DNA from: Helicobacteraceae bacterium
GTDB taxonomy: Bacteria > Campylobacterota > Campylobacteria > Campylobacterales > Sulfurimonadaceae
NCBI GenBank assembly: GCA_027083665.1
Contig: JALWNV010000106.1
Coordinates: 1-5,777, forward strand
Reading direction: 5' to 3'
Length of the DNA: 5,777 nt
Positions 1 through 5,777 of this stretch are shown piece after piece (positions within the stretch are counted from its first letter, which is position 1; every line of letters begins with the position of its first letter). The notes beneath the pieces were generated by a model. The model did not search any database. It had not been told where the DNA came from and saw nothing but the letters and a program-made list of their open reading frames with translations. The position numbers were made by a program, and so were the translations under genes.

Positions 1-251
1 GTGTTGATCAGGGATTTCACCTCTTCGACATCCGCCTGCGCCAATGCGGCGGGATCGGGATACTTCTCGAACAGTGCCGGGGTGATGACATTGACCCGTT
101 TGTCGGTGCACTGCGCCGATAGGGCAACGGCGACAACCAGTTCGTAGGCGTTGCGGTAATGCAGCTCCGTCACCGCATCGCTGTAGCGTTCGAGCAGCGC
201 CGACTTGATGGCTTCGATCTCTTTTTTGGTCGCTTTTTTCACTTTTTTCAT
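1..251 (-). CDS. nth: Endonuclease III (DNA glycosylase/AP lyase), N-terminal part, cut by window edge
   Basis: Endonuclease III is a base-excision-repair enzyme. It removes oxidised pyrimidines from DNA and nicks the abasic site. Only the first 83 codons are present, reading leftward from the ATG at 251-249; the gene continues past base 1. The protein opens with a lysine-rich stretch (MKKVKKATKKEIEAIK). It then carries a block typical of the family, NAYELVVAVALSAQCTDKRV (residues 34-53), which matches FELLIAVLLSAQATDVSVN of E. coli Nth as I recall it, followed by a second family-like helix (PAALAQADVEEVKSLI). The helix-hairpin-helix, the catalytic lysine and aspartate, and the Fe-S cysteines would all lie outside the window and cannot be checked. 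No in-frame start upstream was found: the two nearby ATGs at 267-265 and 258-256 are in another frame or stop at once. The Shine-Dalgarno sequence is weak. The gene is transcribed away from the kinase pair. Confidence 0.9.
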   Translation of the reverse strand, partial: MKKVKKATKKEIEAIKSALLERYSDAVTELHYRNAYELVVAVALSAQCTDKRVNVITPALFEKYPDPAALAQADVEEVKSLIN

Positions 252-361
252 GCCGGCATTGTACCATCTCGGGAAACATGGGAAAACGCTATAAGAATAA
301 TCTATATCAAAGCTCGGGCGCGATACACTAAAGGCAGTGATTTTTTCGAGGAAATGAAAAT
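252..361. promoter_or_regulatory. Divergent intergenic region between nth and the first kinase; promoter elements only weakly visible
   Basis: These 110 bp must hold the starts of two divergent transcripts. On the plus strand the best -10-like hexamer is TATAAG at 290-295, inside a locally AT-rich stretch (290-309), but no convincing -35 lies at the usual distance. Campylobacterota sigma70 promoters often lack a clear -35, so this is compatible with a promoter but not proof of one. On the minus strand the same AT-rich stretch could serve nth. A Shine-Dalgarno sequence GAGGA at 348-352 lies nine bases before the ATG at 362 and supports that start for the kinase. An ATG at 354 also follows it, but it opens only five codons (to 371) and sits too close to the Shine-Dalgarno sequence. 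No operator-like palindrome was recognised. Confidence 0.3.
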
Positions 362-2323
362 ATGGGTTTGATACAATGGATTAGGAGCCTTTTCGCCGGG
401 GAACACGACCGTCGTCACAACGCGGAGAAAATCTGGGGCGAGTGTATCGGCAAGTCGCTTTTTTACGACTATCTCGACGCCCAGAGCGCAATGATCATGT
501 TCTACAGTCTCAAAGAAGGATGGGTAGGGGCGAACCGGGCTTTTTACGATACGTTCGGTTTTCGGGACATCGAGGCATTCCGCGATCGTTTTGCCCGCAT
601 CGGGGACTTTTTCGGCGACGATTCGTTTGAGATCTTTGCCGATGACGACGGGATGTGGCTGCGGCAGCTCGAGTATGACCAAGACGGCGATACGATAGTC
701 CGTATGACGCTTCCCGACGGAAAGCCCGCGATATTCTCCCTGCGTTCGAAGCAGTTCCGAAAGGGCGATGACGGGTTGTTTTTTCTGGAGATGAGCGATG
801 TCACCGACCGTATCGCCGCCAAACGCGAGCGGGAAGAGGCCGAAGAGGCGAAAAAGAAGTTTCTGAGCAATATCTCTCACGAGTTCCGGACACCGATGAA
901 CGGTATCATGGGCTTTTTGGATCTGCTTAAGCATTCGCATCCGAGCGCGACGCAAAGCGAATATATCCGGATGATCGACCGATCCGCACGCCATATGCTC
1001 ACGACGGTGGAATCGCTGCTGGATCTGGCACAGATGCAAAGCGGCCGGCTGCGCCTGGCGGTCAACGAGTTTCGGCCCGTCGGCGAATTCGAGAATGTTT
1101 TCGAGCATTTTTATTACGAGGCGCGGCAGCGCGGTATCGAATTGAGCATGCTGATCGACCCGAAGCTGCCGACATACATCGAAGCCGATCAGCGCAAACT
1201 GCGGCAGGTGCTCAATCACCTGTTCGACAATGCCGTCAAGTTCAGCGAAGAGGGCGGGCGTATCCAGGCGGAGGTGCGCGTACTGAAAACACATGCCGGC
1301 GACCGTTACAGTATCGGCTTTTCCATCAAAGACAAGGGGATCGGGATCGATGCCTCGATGCTCGAAAAGATTACCCGGCCGTTCGAAACGGGCGAACAGC
1401 CGGATCATCGTCTCGGTGTCGGCTTGAGTCTGACGTCGGGCCTGCTTGAACTGATGGGATCGTCGCTTGCGATCAGTTCGGAAAAAGGCCGCGGGTCGCA
1501 TTTCTCGTTTGTACTCGATGTCGCCGGAACAACGGTCACGAGTTTCGACCCTGTCAAGGGTCGCAGTGCGAAAGTGGTCCTGTTCGATGATCATCTTGCG
1601 ACGGAGGCCAATCTGCTCAGCCGTTATCTGCAGGCATTCGGGATGACCGTGACGAAAGTGCACCACCGCGAGCTCGTCGATTGCAGCGATGTCGATGTGC
1701 TCTATATCGTGGCGTCACGGGAAAATTCGGCCTGGCTCATGCAACTGGGTGCGACGCATAAGCCGTGCCGTATCGTGATGCTGGCCGAGGAGGGAGAGGT
1801 GTTGCCCGAACGTATGCGCCGGCTTGCGGACTATACGCTCAAAAAGCCGCTGATCCCTTCGCGGATATCCCGGCATCTGGCGCAGATTTTCAGACTGCCT
1901 CCCAAGCGTATCGCGCGGCAGCCGCGCCGCCGGGAAAAAGTCAAGACGCTTGTCGTCGAGGACAATGTCATCAATCAGCGCTTGATCAAACTGCTGCTGC
2001 AGGAATACAATTTCGCCGTCACGACGGCGGACAACGGTTCCGAAGCGGTCGAATTGTGCCGAAAGTATCCGTATGATATTATTTTCATGGATATTGACAT
2101 GCCGGTCAAAAACGGTATTGTCGCGACGCAGGAAATACGAAACCTTTCGCTGTACAAGGAAACGGGTGCACCGATTATCGCACTGACGGCACTGGCGATG
2201 CAGGGTGACCGTGAACATATCCTGTCGCAAGGGCTCGATGATTATATCTCGAAGCCGCTGGGACGGGAAAAACTTGAATCGATTCTGGAGAAACATTTGC
2301 ATATGACGGTACAGCCATCATGA
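362..2323 (+). CDS. Soluble PAS hybrid histidine kinase with pseudo-receiver and C-terminal receiver (kinase 1 of tandem pair)
   Basis: This is a hybrid sensor kinase that should autophosphorylate on histidine and pass the phosphate to its own C-terminal receiver. No transmembrane segment or signal peptide is visible, so it is probably cytoplasmic. The first residues (MGLIQWIRSLFAG) could form an amphipathic helix. A PAS-like domain spans about residues 40-150 (GANRAFYDTFGF) and is followed by a charged, probably coiled-coil linker (148-168). The HisKA box SHEFRTPMN carries His173. The HATPase_c domain has N290 in the N box, D324 in DKGIGI and the glycine motif GVGLSL at 352-357. Residues 403-515 form a receiver-like fold without the phospho-accepting Asp. 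The final domain (about 530-650) is a complete receiver: E533/D534, D577 in MDIDMP, T609 and K631. There is no Hpt domain. The ATG at 362 has a good Shine-Dalgarno sequence. The stop codon overlaps the next kinase's start. The signal and output are unknown. Confidence 0.93.
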   Translation: MGLIQWIRSLFAGEHDRRHNAEKIWGECIGKSLFYDYLDAQSAMIMFYSLKEGWVGANRAFYDTFGFRDIEAFRDRFARIGDFFGDDSFEIFADDDGMWLRQLEYDQDGDTIVRMTLPDGKPAIFSLRSKQFRKGDDGLFFLEMSDVTDRIAAKREREEAEEAKKKFLSNISHEFRTPMNGIMGFLDLLKHSHPSATQSEYIRMIDRSARHMLTTVESLLDLAQMQSGRLRLAVNEFRPVGEFENVFEHFYYEARQRGIELSMLIDPKLPTYIEADQRKLRQVLNHLFDNAVKFSEEGGRIQAEVRVLKTHAGDRYSIGFSIKDKGIGIDASMLEKITRPFETGEQPDHRLGVGLSLTSGLLELMGSSLAISSEKGRGSHFSFVLDVAGTTVTSFDPVKGRSAKVVLFDDHLATEANLLSRYLQAFGMTVTKVHHRELVDCSDVDVLYIVASRENSAWLMQLGATHKPCRIVMLAEEGEVLPERMRRLADYTLKKPLIPSRISRHLAQIFRLPPKRIARQPRRREKVKTLVVEDNVINQRLIKLLLQEYNFAVTTADNGSEAVELCRKYPYDIIFMDIDMPVKNGIVATQEIRNLSLYKETGAPIIALTALAMQGDREHILSQGLDDYISKPLGREKLESILEKHLHMTVQPS

Positions 2324-4278
2324 CAGCACCACTGACGACTTTGACGGAAAAATACAGAGCACATGCGGAGCTTTTCGAAGCGTTTGCCGAACTGTTGAGT
2401 GATCCGCTCTTTATCGTAGACGAACAGGAAAACCTCGTCGGCTGTACTCAGCCGGCGCTTCGTGCTACGGGAACCGATTCGCTCGAGGCACTGCGGGAGA
2501 AGTCCGCCGGAAAAATCTCCTCGCTGTTTCTCGGGGAAAAAGGCTGTTTCACTCCGGACAAACCGCAGTGGATGGGGCCGCTGGGAGAGGGCAGTCCCAT
2601 GGTGCTGCTGCGTGGTGGCGACGGGCGCCGGCATACCTACCGTCTGCGGGTACAGCCGGTCGTGCTCGACGGCGACACGCTTTATCTGATTTTGCTGCAG
2701 GATATCGAGATGATTCAGCGGGCGAAGAAAGCCCAAAGCTATTTCGAATCTTTCAAGCAGCAGTTTCTTACGAATATCTCCCACGAGTTCAGAACGCCGA
2801 TGAACTCGATTATCGGTTTTGCGGGGTTGCTGGAACAGACCAAAATCGATCCGTTGCAGCGTGAGTATATTTCCCACATCCAGAACAGCGCCGGCGCCAT
2901 GCTCGAAAACGTCGAAAACCTGCTCGACCTCATGCAGGTCGAAAGCGGGGCGCAGAAGCTCAGACGCGAACCGTTCAAGGTGTACGAAGCGTTCGAAACC
3001 TTCGCCAACTCGTTTTGTCATATGGCACAGGAGAAGAAGATCTCGCTCTTTTTCATGATCGATCCGCATCTGCCCGAGTCGCTGATCGGCGATGTCGAAA
3101 AGATCAAGAAGGTGCTGCGGAACCTGATTTCAAACGCGCTCAAGTTCACTTCCGAGGGAGGGCAGGTTCTCGTTGAGATCAAAGTCCGGGAACTGGGGCG
3201 CAAAACGGTTGTACGCTATTCCGTCACCGATACGGGCGAAGGAATCCCCAAAGAGAAACTCCAGACGCTGCTGCGTCCGTTCGCCTCGACGAGGGAAAAC
3301 CAGATCCGGGGCAAGGAGGGATTCGGCGTCGGGCTGACGCTGGCGTTCAAACTGCTGAAGATGCTCGGCGGCGAATTGAGTGTCGCGAGCGATGTGGGCA
3401 AAGGAAGCCGTTTCTCTTTCACCCTGCGGCATCCGCGTGTGGCGCCGGCTCCGTTCAAGCTGATGAAGGGCTCGAAGATCGCGTTGTGGAGCGAGGATCA
3501 TCACGATATCGTTCAGCAGAAGATCCTCAAGAAATATCTGAAATTTTTCGGCGTCGAGGCGATCGAGGTCAAAGGCCTTACCGACAGCCGGCTGCGGGAG
3601 ATGGATGCGCTGTTCATGATCAGCCGTCAATTGAGCCGGCCGAAGATCGAGAGCCTCAAAGAACAGTATCCGAATCTGCAGCTCGTGCCGGTCATCCGGG
3701 CCGAAAAAGAGTCGGAATTTCTCGAGGCGGTGACGCTGCTCGATGCGATCGTGACCTATCCGGTCTTGCCGACAAAGCTGTACGAGGCGCTCAACGTGAT
3801 CTGGAAACAGGTACCCAAAGGGCTGCTGAAGCCGGCCGAAAGCGAGGAGGGTGCTGCAGCGAAGGCGGCACGGAAAATACTCGTGGCCGAAGACAATCCG
3901 ATCAACCAGAAACTCATTACGACGATTCTCGAGCAGCAGGGCTATCTCGTCACCAAAGCCGACAACGGACAGATCGCGGTGGATCTGTACGAGAAAAACG
4001 ATTACGATATCGTTTTGATGGATATCGATATGCCGGTGATGGACGGGATCAGCGCGACACGTATCATCAAAGAGATCGACCGGCGGGACAAACGGCCGTT
4101 CACGCCGGTGATCGCCCTGACGGCAAGAGCGCTTGCCGGCGACAGGGAGCGGATCATCGGTGCCGGACTGGACGCACACCTCTCCAAACCGGTCGATCGT
4201 GAATTTTTGCTGCAGACGCTCGAGCAGTATCTGAAGATGAAAGACGAGCGGAATAAGAAGATGCAGCTTCCCGTTTGA
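2320..4278 (+). CDS. Soluble PAS-like hybrid histidine kinase with pseudo-receiver and C-terminal receiver (kinase 2 of tandem pair)
   Basis: This is a paralogue of the preceding kinase, with the same domain order and nearly the same length (652 aa). Residues 20-130 look like a divergent PAS domain (DPLFIVDEQENLVG; ends LILLQDIEMIQ). The HisKA box SHEFRTPMN has His155. The HATPase_c domain shows N272 in NALKFT, D304 in DTGEGI and GVGLTL at 336-341. Residues 384-497 are a receiver-like domain lacking the phospho-acceptor. The last domain (about 520-640) is an intact receiver with E524/D525, D568 in MDIDMPVMDG, T601 and K623. No membrane segment or Hpt domain is seen. The start ATG forms an ATGA overlap with the upstream stop. 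No Shine-Dalgarno sequence lies at normal distance (the nearest GGAG, 2287-2290, is about 30 bases away), so translation is probably coupled to kinase 1. The kinase-core and receiver assignments are secure. Whether the two kinases form heterodimers, and what they sense, is not shown by the sequence. Confidence 0.93.
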   Translation: MTAPLTTLTEKYRAHAELFEAFAELLSDPLFIVDEQENLVGCTQPALRATGTDSLEALREKSAGKISSLFLGEKGCFTPDKPQWMGPLGEGSPMVLLRGGDGRRHTYRLRVQPVVLDGDTLYLILLQDIEMIQRAKKAQSYFESFKQQFLTNISHEFRTPMNSIIGFAGLLEQTKIDPLQREYISHIQNSAGAMLENVENLLDLMQVESGAQKLRREPFKVYEAFETFANSFCHMAQEKKISLFFMIDPHLPESLIGDVEKIKKVLRNLISNALKFTSEGGQVLVEIKVRELGRKTVVRYSVTDTGEGIPKEKLQTLLRPFASTRENQIRGKEGFGVGLTLAFKLLKMLGGELSVASDVGKGSRFSFTLRHPRVAPAPFKLMKGSKIALWSEDHHDIVQQKILKKYLKFFGVEAIEVKGLTDSRLREMDALFMISRQLSRPKIESLKEQYPNLQLVPVIRAEKESEFLEAVTLLDAIVTYPVLPTKLYEALNVIWKQVPKGLLKPAESEEGAAAKAARKILVAEDNPINQKLITTILEQQGYLVTKADNGQIAVDLYEKNDYDIVLMDIDMPVMDGISATRIIKEIDRRDKRPFTPVIALTARALAGDRERIIGAGLDAHLSKPVDREFLLQTLEQYLKMKDERNKKMQLPV

Positions 4279-4305
4279 CGTCTGTTTATCAATGCCGACT
4301 AAAAT
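4275..4305 (+). promoter_or_regulatory. Sigma70-type promoter for the PEB4/Cbf2-like gene, overlapping the end of kinase 2
   Basis: The -35-like hexamer TTGACG (4275-4280, five of six consensus bases) includes the stop codon of kinase 2. A spacer of 19 bp follows, then TAAAAT (4300-4305, five of six). The spacer is at the long end of the normal range. Transcription would start near base 4312, giving a leader of about 28 nt before the ATG at 4340. The site suggests that the isomerase gene has its own promoter, although read-through from the kinase operon is also possible because no hairpin terminator is seen in 4279-4339. Confidence 0.5.
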
Positions 4306-4326
4306 GATGAGCACTATTTCAATTGC

Positions 4327-4334
4327 AAGGTGAG
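4327..4334 (+). promoter_or_regulatory. Shine-Dalgarno sequence of the PEB4/Cbf2-like gene
   Basis: AAGGTGAG lies five bases before the ATG at 4340 and is the strongest ribosome-binding site in the window apart from the one before kinase 1. It fixes the start codon, which also leaves a complete signal peptide at the N terminus. The strong site fits a highly expressed envelope protein. Confidence 0.7.
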
Positions 4335-4339
4335 AAAAA

Positions 4340-5182
4340 ATGAAACTGGTTGTAAAAACGATTTTGGCGGCGGCACTGATCAGTGTTTCCGCATCGGCAA
4401 CTGTCCTCGCGACGGTCAACGGCAAGACGATTACGTCCGAAGAGGTGAACGCGGTATTGATGGAAGGGACGCAGGGGCGTTTCACGACACTGCCGAAAGA
4501 GAAACAAGAAGAGCTTCAAAAGCGTGTAATTGACGGGATGGTCATGCAGGAACTGGTCTACGAAGCGGCGAAAAAAGACGGTGTGCTTAATTCGCCCGAA
4601 TATAAAAAACAGTTCGATGATATCGTCAAGCGTATCGAGAAGCAGCTGGCGGCGAAAGTGTGGCAGGAGAAACTGCTTGACGGTATCAAGGTGAGTGACA
4701 AAGAGATCAAAGCCTATTACGATGCCCATCCCGAAGAGTTTATCCAGAAAGAAAAGGTGCATGCCCGCCATATTCTGGTCAAGACCGAAGCGGAAGCCGG
4801 AAAAATTATCGACGAGCTCAAAGGGCTGCACGGCGAGAAACTCAAAGCGAAGTTCATCGAAGAGGCCAAGGCCAAGTCGACAGGTCCAAGCGGCCCCAAA
4901 GGCGGCGACCTCGGTTTCTTCAGCCAGGGGCAGATGGTACCGGAGTTCAACGACGCCGTTTTCAACATGAAAGTCGGTTCGATCACGACCAAACCGGTCA
5001 AGACGCAGTTCGGTTACCATATCATCTATCTCGAGGAGAAGCAAGCCGGCAAAAAAGCGACATTGGCGGAGGCGAAACCGTTTATCGAGCAGCGCCTGAA
5101 GCAGGAGAAGTTTCAAAAAGAGATGGAAGCGAAGATGAAATCGCTCAAAGATTCCGCGAAGATCACGTACAACAACAAGTAA
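4340..5182 (+). CDS. cbf2: Periplasmic parvulin-type peptidyl-prolyl cis-trans isomerase/chaperone, PEB4/Cbf2 family
   Basis: This is a secreted PpiC/SurA-like folding factor that isomerises X-Pro bonds and, in Campylobacter, helps outer-membrane proteins assemble. The 280-residue protein has a classical Sec signal peptide: basic MKLVVK, a hydrophobic core, then small residues, with cleavage probable after Ala20 (SASA). The mature part begins with the chaperone-like segment ATVNGKTITSEEV (24-36) and has a helical region to about 135. The parvulin domain covers about 137-235. It has HARHIL with His141/His144, GGDLGFF (188-194), MVPEF (199-203) and the closing FGYH with His227; His144 and His227 sit at the usual active-site histidine positions. 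A charged helix ends the protein. The length fits PEB4 of Campylobacter jejuni, and the whole sequence aligns by eye with what I recall of that protein. It has its own likely promoter and Shine-Dalgarno sequence, and the next gene starts one base after its stop codon. Confidence 0.93.
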   Translation: MKLVVKTILAAALISVSASATVLATVNGKTITSEEVNAVLMEGTQGRFTTLPKEKQEELQKRVIDGMVMQELVYEAAKKDGVLNSPEYKKQFDDIVKRIEKQLAAKVWQEKLLDGIKVSDKEIKAYYDAHPEEFIQKEKVHARHILVKTEAEAGKIIDELKGLHGEKLKAKFIEEAKAKSTGPSGPKGGDLGFFSQGQMVPEFNDAVFNMKVGSITTKPVKTQFGYHIIYLEEKQAGKKATLAEAKPFIEQRLKQEKFQKEMEAKMKSLKDSAKITYNNK

Positions 5183-5183
5183 T

Positions 5184-5777
5184 TTGTTCTCCCTCCCCAG
5201 TCCCGTCGAACCGTTTCGGTTCGCGGGGCGACTTTTTTATGTCAAGCGCGACGATCTGATCCATCCGCTGTTCAGCGGCAACAAGTACCGGAAACTCTAT
5301 CGTTTTATCCATACCCCGTCCCATGAAATCGATACGATTGTCTCTTACGGCGGCATACAGTCCAACGCCATGCTTTCCATCGCGGCACTGTGCCGTCTCA
5401 AAGGATGGCGGTTTGAATACATTGCCAGAACCGCTCCGAAACATCTCAAAGCGAATCCGGCCGGAAATTACAAGCAGGCGCTTGAACTCGGCATGCGGCT
5501 GAATGAAGTCGCACCGAAGGAATTTCTATCGGTAATCGGAAGACGGAAAACGGAGAACAGGGCACGAATGAGCGTCATTCCTCAAGGCGGCGCCGATCCT
5601 GCGGCAAAAGCGGGCATCGGCGAACTCGCCGAAGAGATCTCCCTGTGGAAACGGACACACGGAATCGAACGGCTGTCGGTAGCAACGCCTTCGGGTACGG
5701 GGACGACAGCGGCGTTTCTCGCAGCCGCACTGCCCGAGTGTCATGTATTTACCGTACCTGCGGTCGGAGATGCGGAT
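5184..5777 (+). CDS. PLP-dependent ACC deaminase/D-cysteine desulfhydrase family enzyme, N-terminal part, cut by window edge
   Basis: The frame stays open for 198 codons to the right edge and codes for a fold-type II PLP enzyme. VKRDDL (residues 20-25) and SGNKYRK (31-37) mark the family; Lys34 is the expected Schiff-base lysine. YGGIQSN (55-61) is the substrate-carboxylate loop typical of ACC deaminase and D-cysteine desulfhydrase. IPQGGADP (132-139) and the glycine-rich SGTGTTAAF (170-178), probably the phosphate-binding loop, follow in family order. The reaction is a deamination or desulfhydration of a small amino acid; the part in view does not settle the substrate. The start is the TTG at 5184, one base after the isomerase stop codon. 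No ATG or GTG is found in this frame before Met63, which lies beyond the catalytic lysine. No clear Shine-Dalgarno sequence precedes it, so translation is probably coupled to the upstream gene. The spacing suggests co-transcription, but a terminator-like hairpin lies within the first codons. The residues C-terminal to position 198 are not in the window. Confidence 0.85.
   Translation, partial: MFSLPSPVEPFRFAGRLFYVKRDDLIHPLFSGNKYRKLYRFIHTPSHEIDTIVSYGGIQSNAMLSIAALCRLKGWRFEYIARTAPKHLKANPAGNYKQALELGMRLNEVAPKEFLSVIGRRKTENRARMSVIPQGGADPAAKAGIGELAEEISLWKRTHGIERLSVATPSGTGTTAAFLAAALPECHVFTVPAVGDAD
5200..5238 (+). terminator. Terminator-like hairpin with T6 tract, inside the 5' end of the downstream coding sequence
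   Basis: The left arm (5200-5213) and right arm (5217-5229) pair around a TTT loop. The inner seven base pairs are perfect (CGAACCG/CGGTTCG). The outer part continues as CCCG/CGGG after one bulged T (5206), then a T-G wobble and a G-C pair. Three bases (GAC) separate the stem from TTTTTT at 5233-5238. This fits an intrinsic terminator for the isomerase transcript, with a slightly long gap between stem and T tract. It lies wholly within codons 6-19 of the PLP enzyme frame, so it may act as a partial terminator or attenuator, or it may be a coincidence of the coded sequence. Confidence 0.45.

Noticed and set aside
354..371. Five-codon upstream ORF overlapping the start of kinase 1
   Set aside because: Its ATG is one base from the Shine-Dalgarno sequence, too close for good initiation. 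The ATG at 362 is properly spaced.
159..371. 70-codon plus-strand frame starting inside nth
   Set aside because: Most of it is antisense to the conserved N-terminal part of endonuclease III and it has no recognisable domain.
302..1666. Long open frame (454 codons) on the minus strand opposite kinase 1
   Set aside because: The plus-strand frame codes clear PAS, HisKA and HATPase motifs. The antisense product shows no recognisable motif and is rich in H, R and Q, as expected from reading GC-rich codons backwards.
4016..4034. Local palindrome-like GATATCGATAT sequence
   Set aside because: It encodes the MDIDMP motif around the receiver's phospho-acceptor; the symmetry follows from the Asp-Ile-Asp codons.
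3130..4485. Long open frame (451 codons) on the minus strand across the end of kinase 2 and into the isomerase gene
   Set aside because: It crosses two real genes and the promoter gap and has no recognisable domain; it is a codon-bias shadow.
1..5777. Mobile elements, CRISPR arrays, tRNA or rRNA genes, phage or defence genes
   Set aside because: No inverted-repeat-flanked transposase, spaced repeat array, structured RNA gene or known defence domain was seen; base composition also looks even across the window.

Overview
The window looks like chromosomal DNA from a member of the Campylobacterota (Epsilonproteobacteria), probably one of the environmental lineages with a higher GC content. The main reason is the gene at 4340-5182. 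Its protein closely resembles the PEB4/Cbf2 periplasmic parvulin of Campylobacter and the HP0175 family of Helicobacter, including the ATVNGK start of the mature protein and the KTxFGYH end of the parvulin domain. The codons are rich in G and C at third positions, unlike host-associated Campylobacter. The phylum is an inference from protein resemblance; the genus cannot be settled by eye.

Layout. (1) Bases 1-251, minus strand: the N-terminal 83 codons of an endonuclease III (nth) gene that runs off the left edge. (2) Bases 252-361: a divergent intergenic region of 110 bp. (3) Bases 362-2323 and 2320-4278, plus strand: two paralogous, soluble hybrid histidine kinases of almost equal length (653 and 652 aa), joined by an ATGA stop/start overlap. 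Each reads PAS - HisKA - HATPase_c - degenerate receiver - intact receiver. (4) Bases 4279-4339: a 61 bp gap holding a good sigma70-like promoter and a Shine-Dalgarno sequence. (5) Bases 4340-5182: the PEB4/Cbf2-like secreted peptidyl-prolyl isomerase/chaperone. (6) Bases 5184-5777 (open at the right edge): the first 198 codons of a PLP enzyme of the ACC deaminase/D-cysteine desulfhydrase family. It is read from a TTG start one base after the preceding stop codon, and a terminator-like hairpin lies inside its first codons.

How the genes relate. The two kinases form a translationally coupled pair and almost certainly work in one signalling route. No separate response regulator or Hpt protein is in view, so their output is unknown. 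The isomerase and PLP enzyme genes appear to form a second transcription unit. Nothing in the sequence links them functionally to the kinases, nor nth to either group.

The most unusual item is the pair of internal pseudo-receiver domains, one in each kinase. Both have lost the phospho-accepting aspartate, while the C-terminal receivers keep every catalytic residue. No mobile element, CRISPR array, tRNA or rRNA was seen. No wholly new system was recognised.
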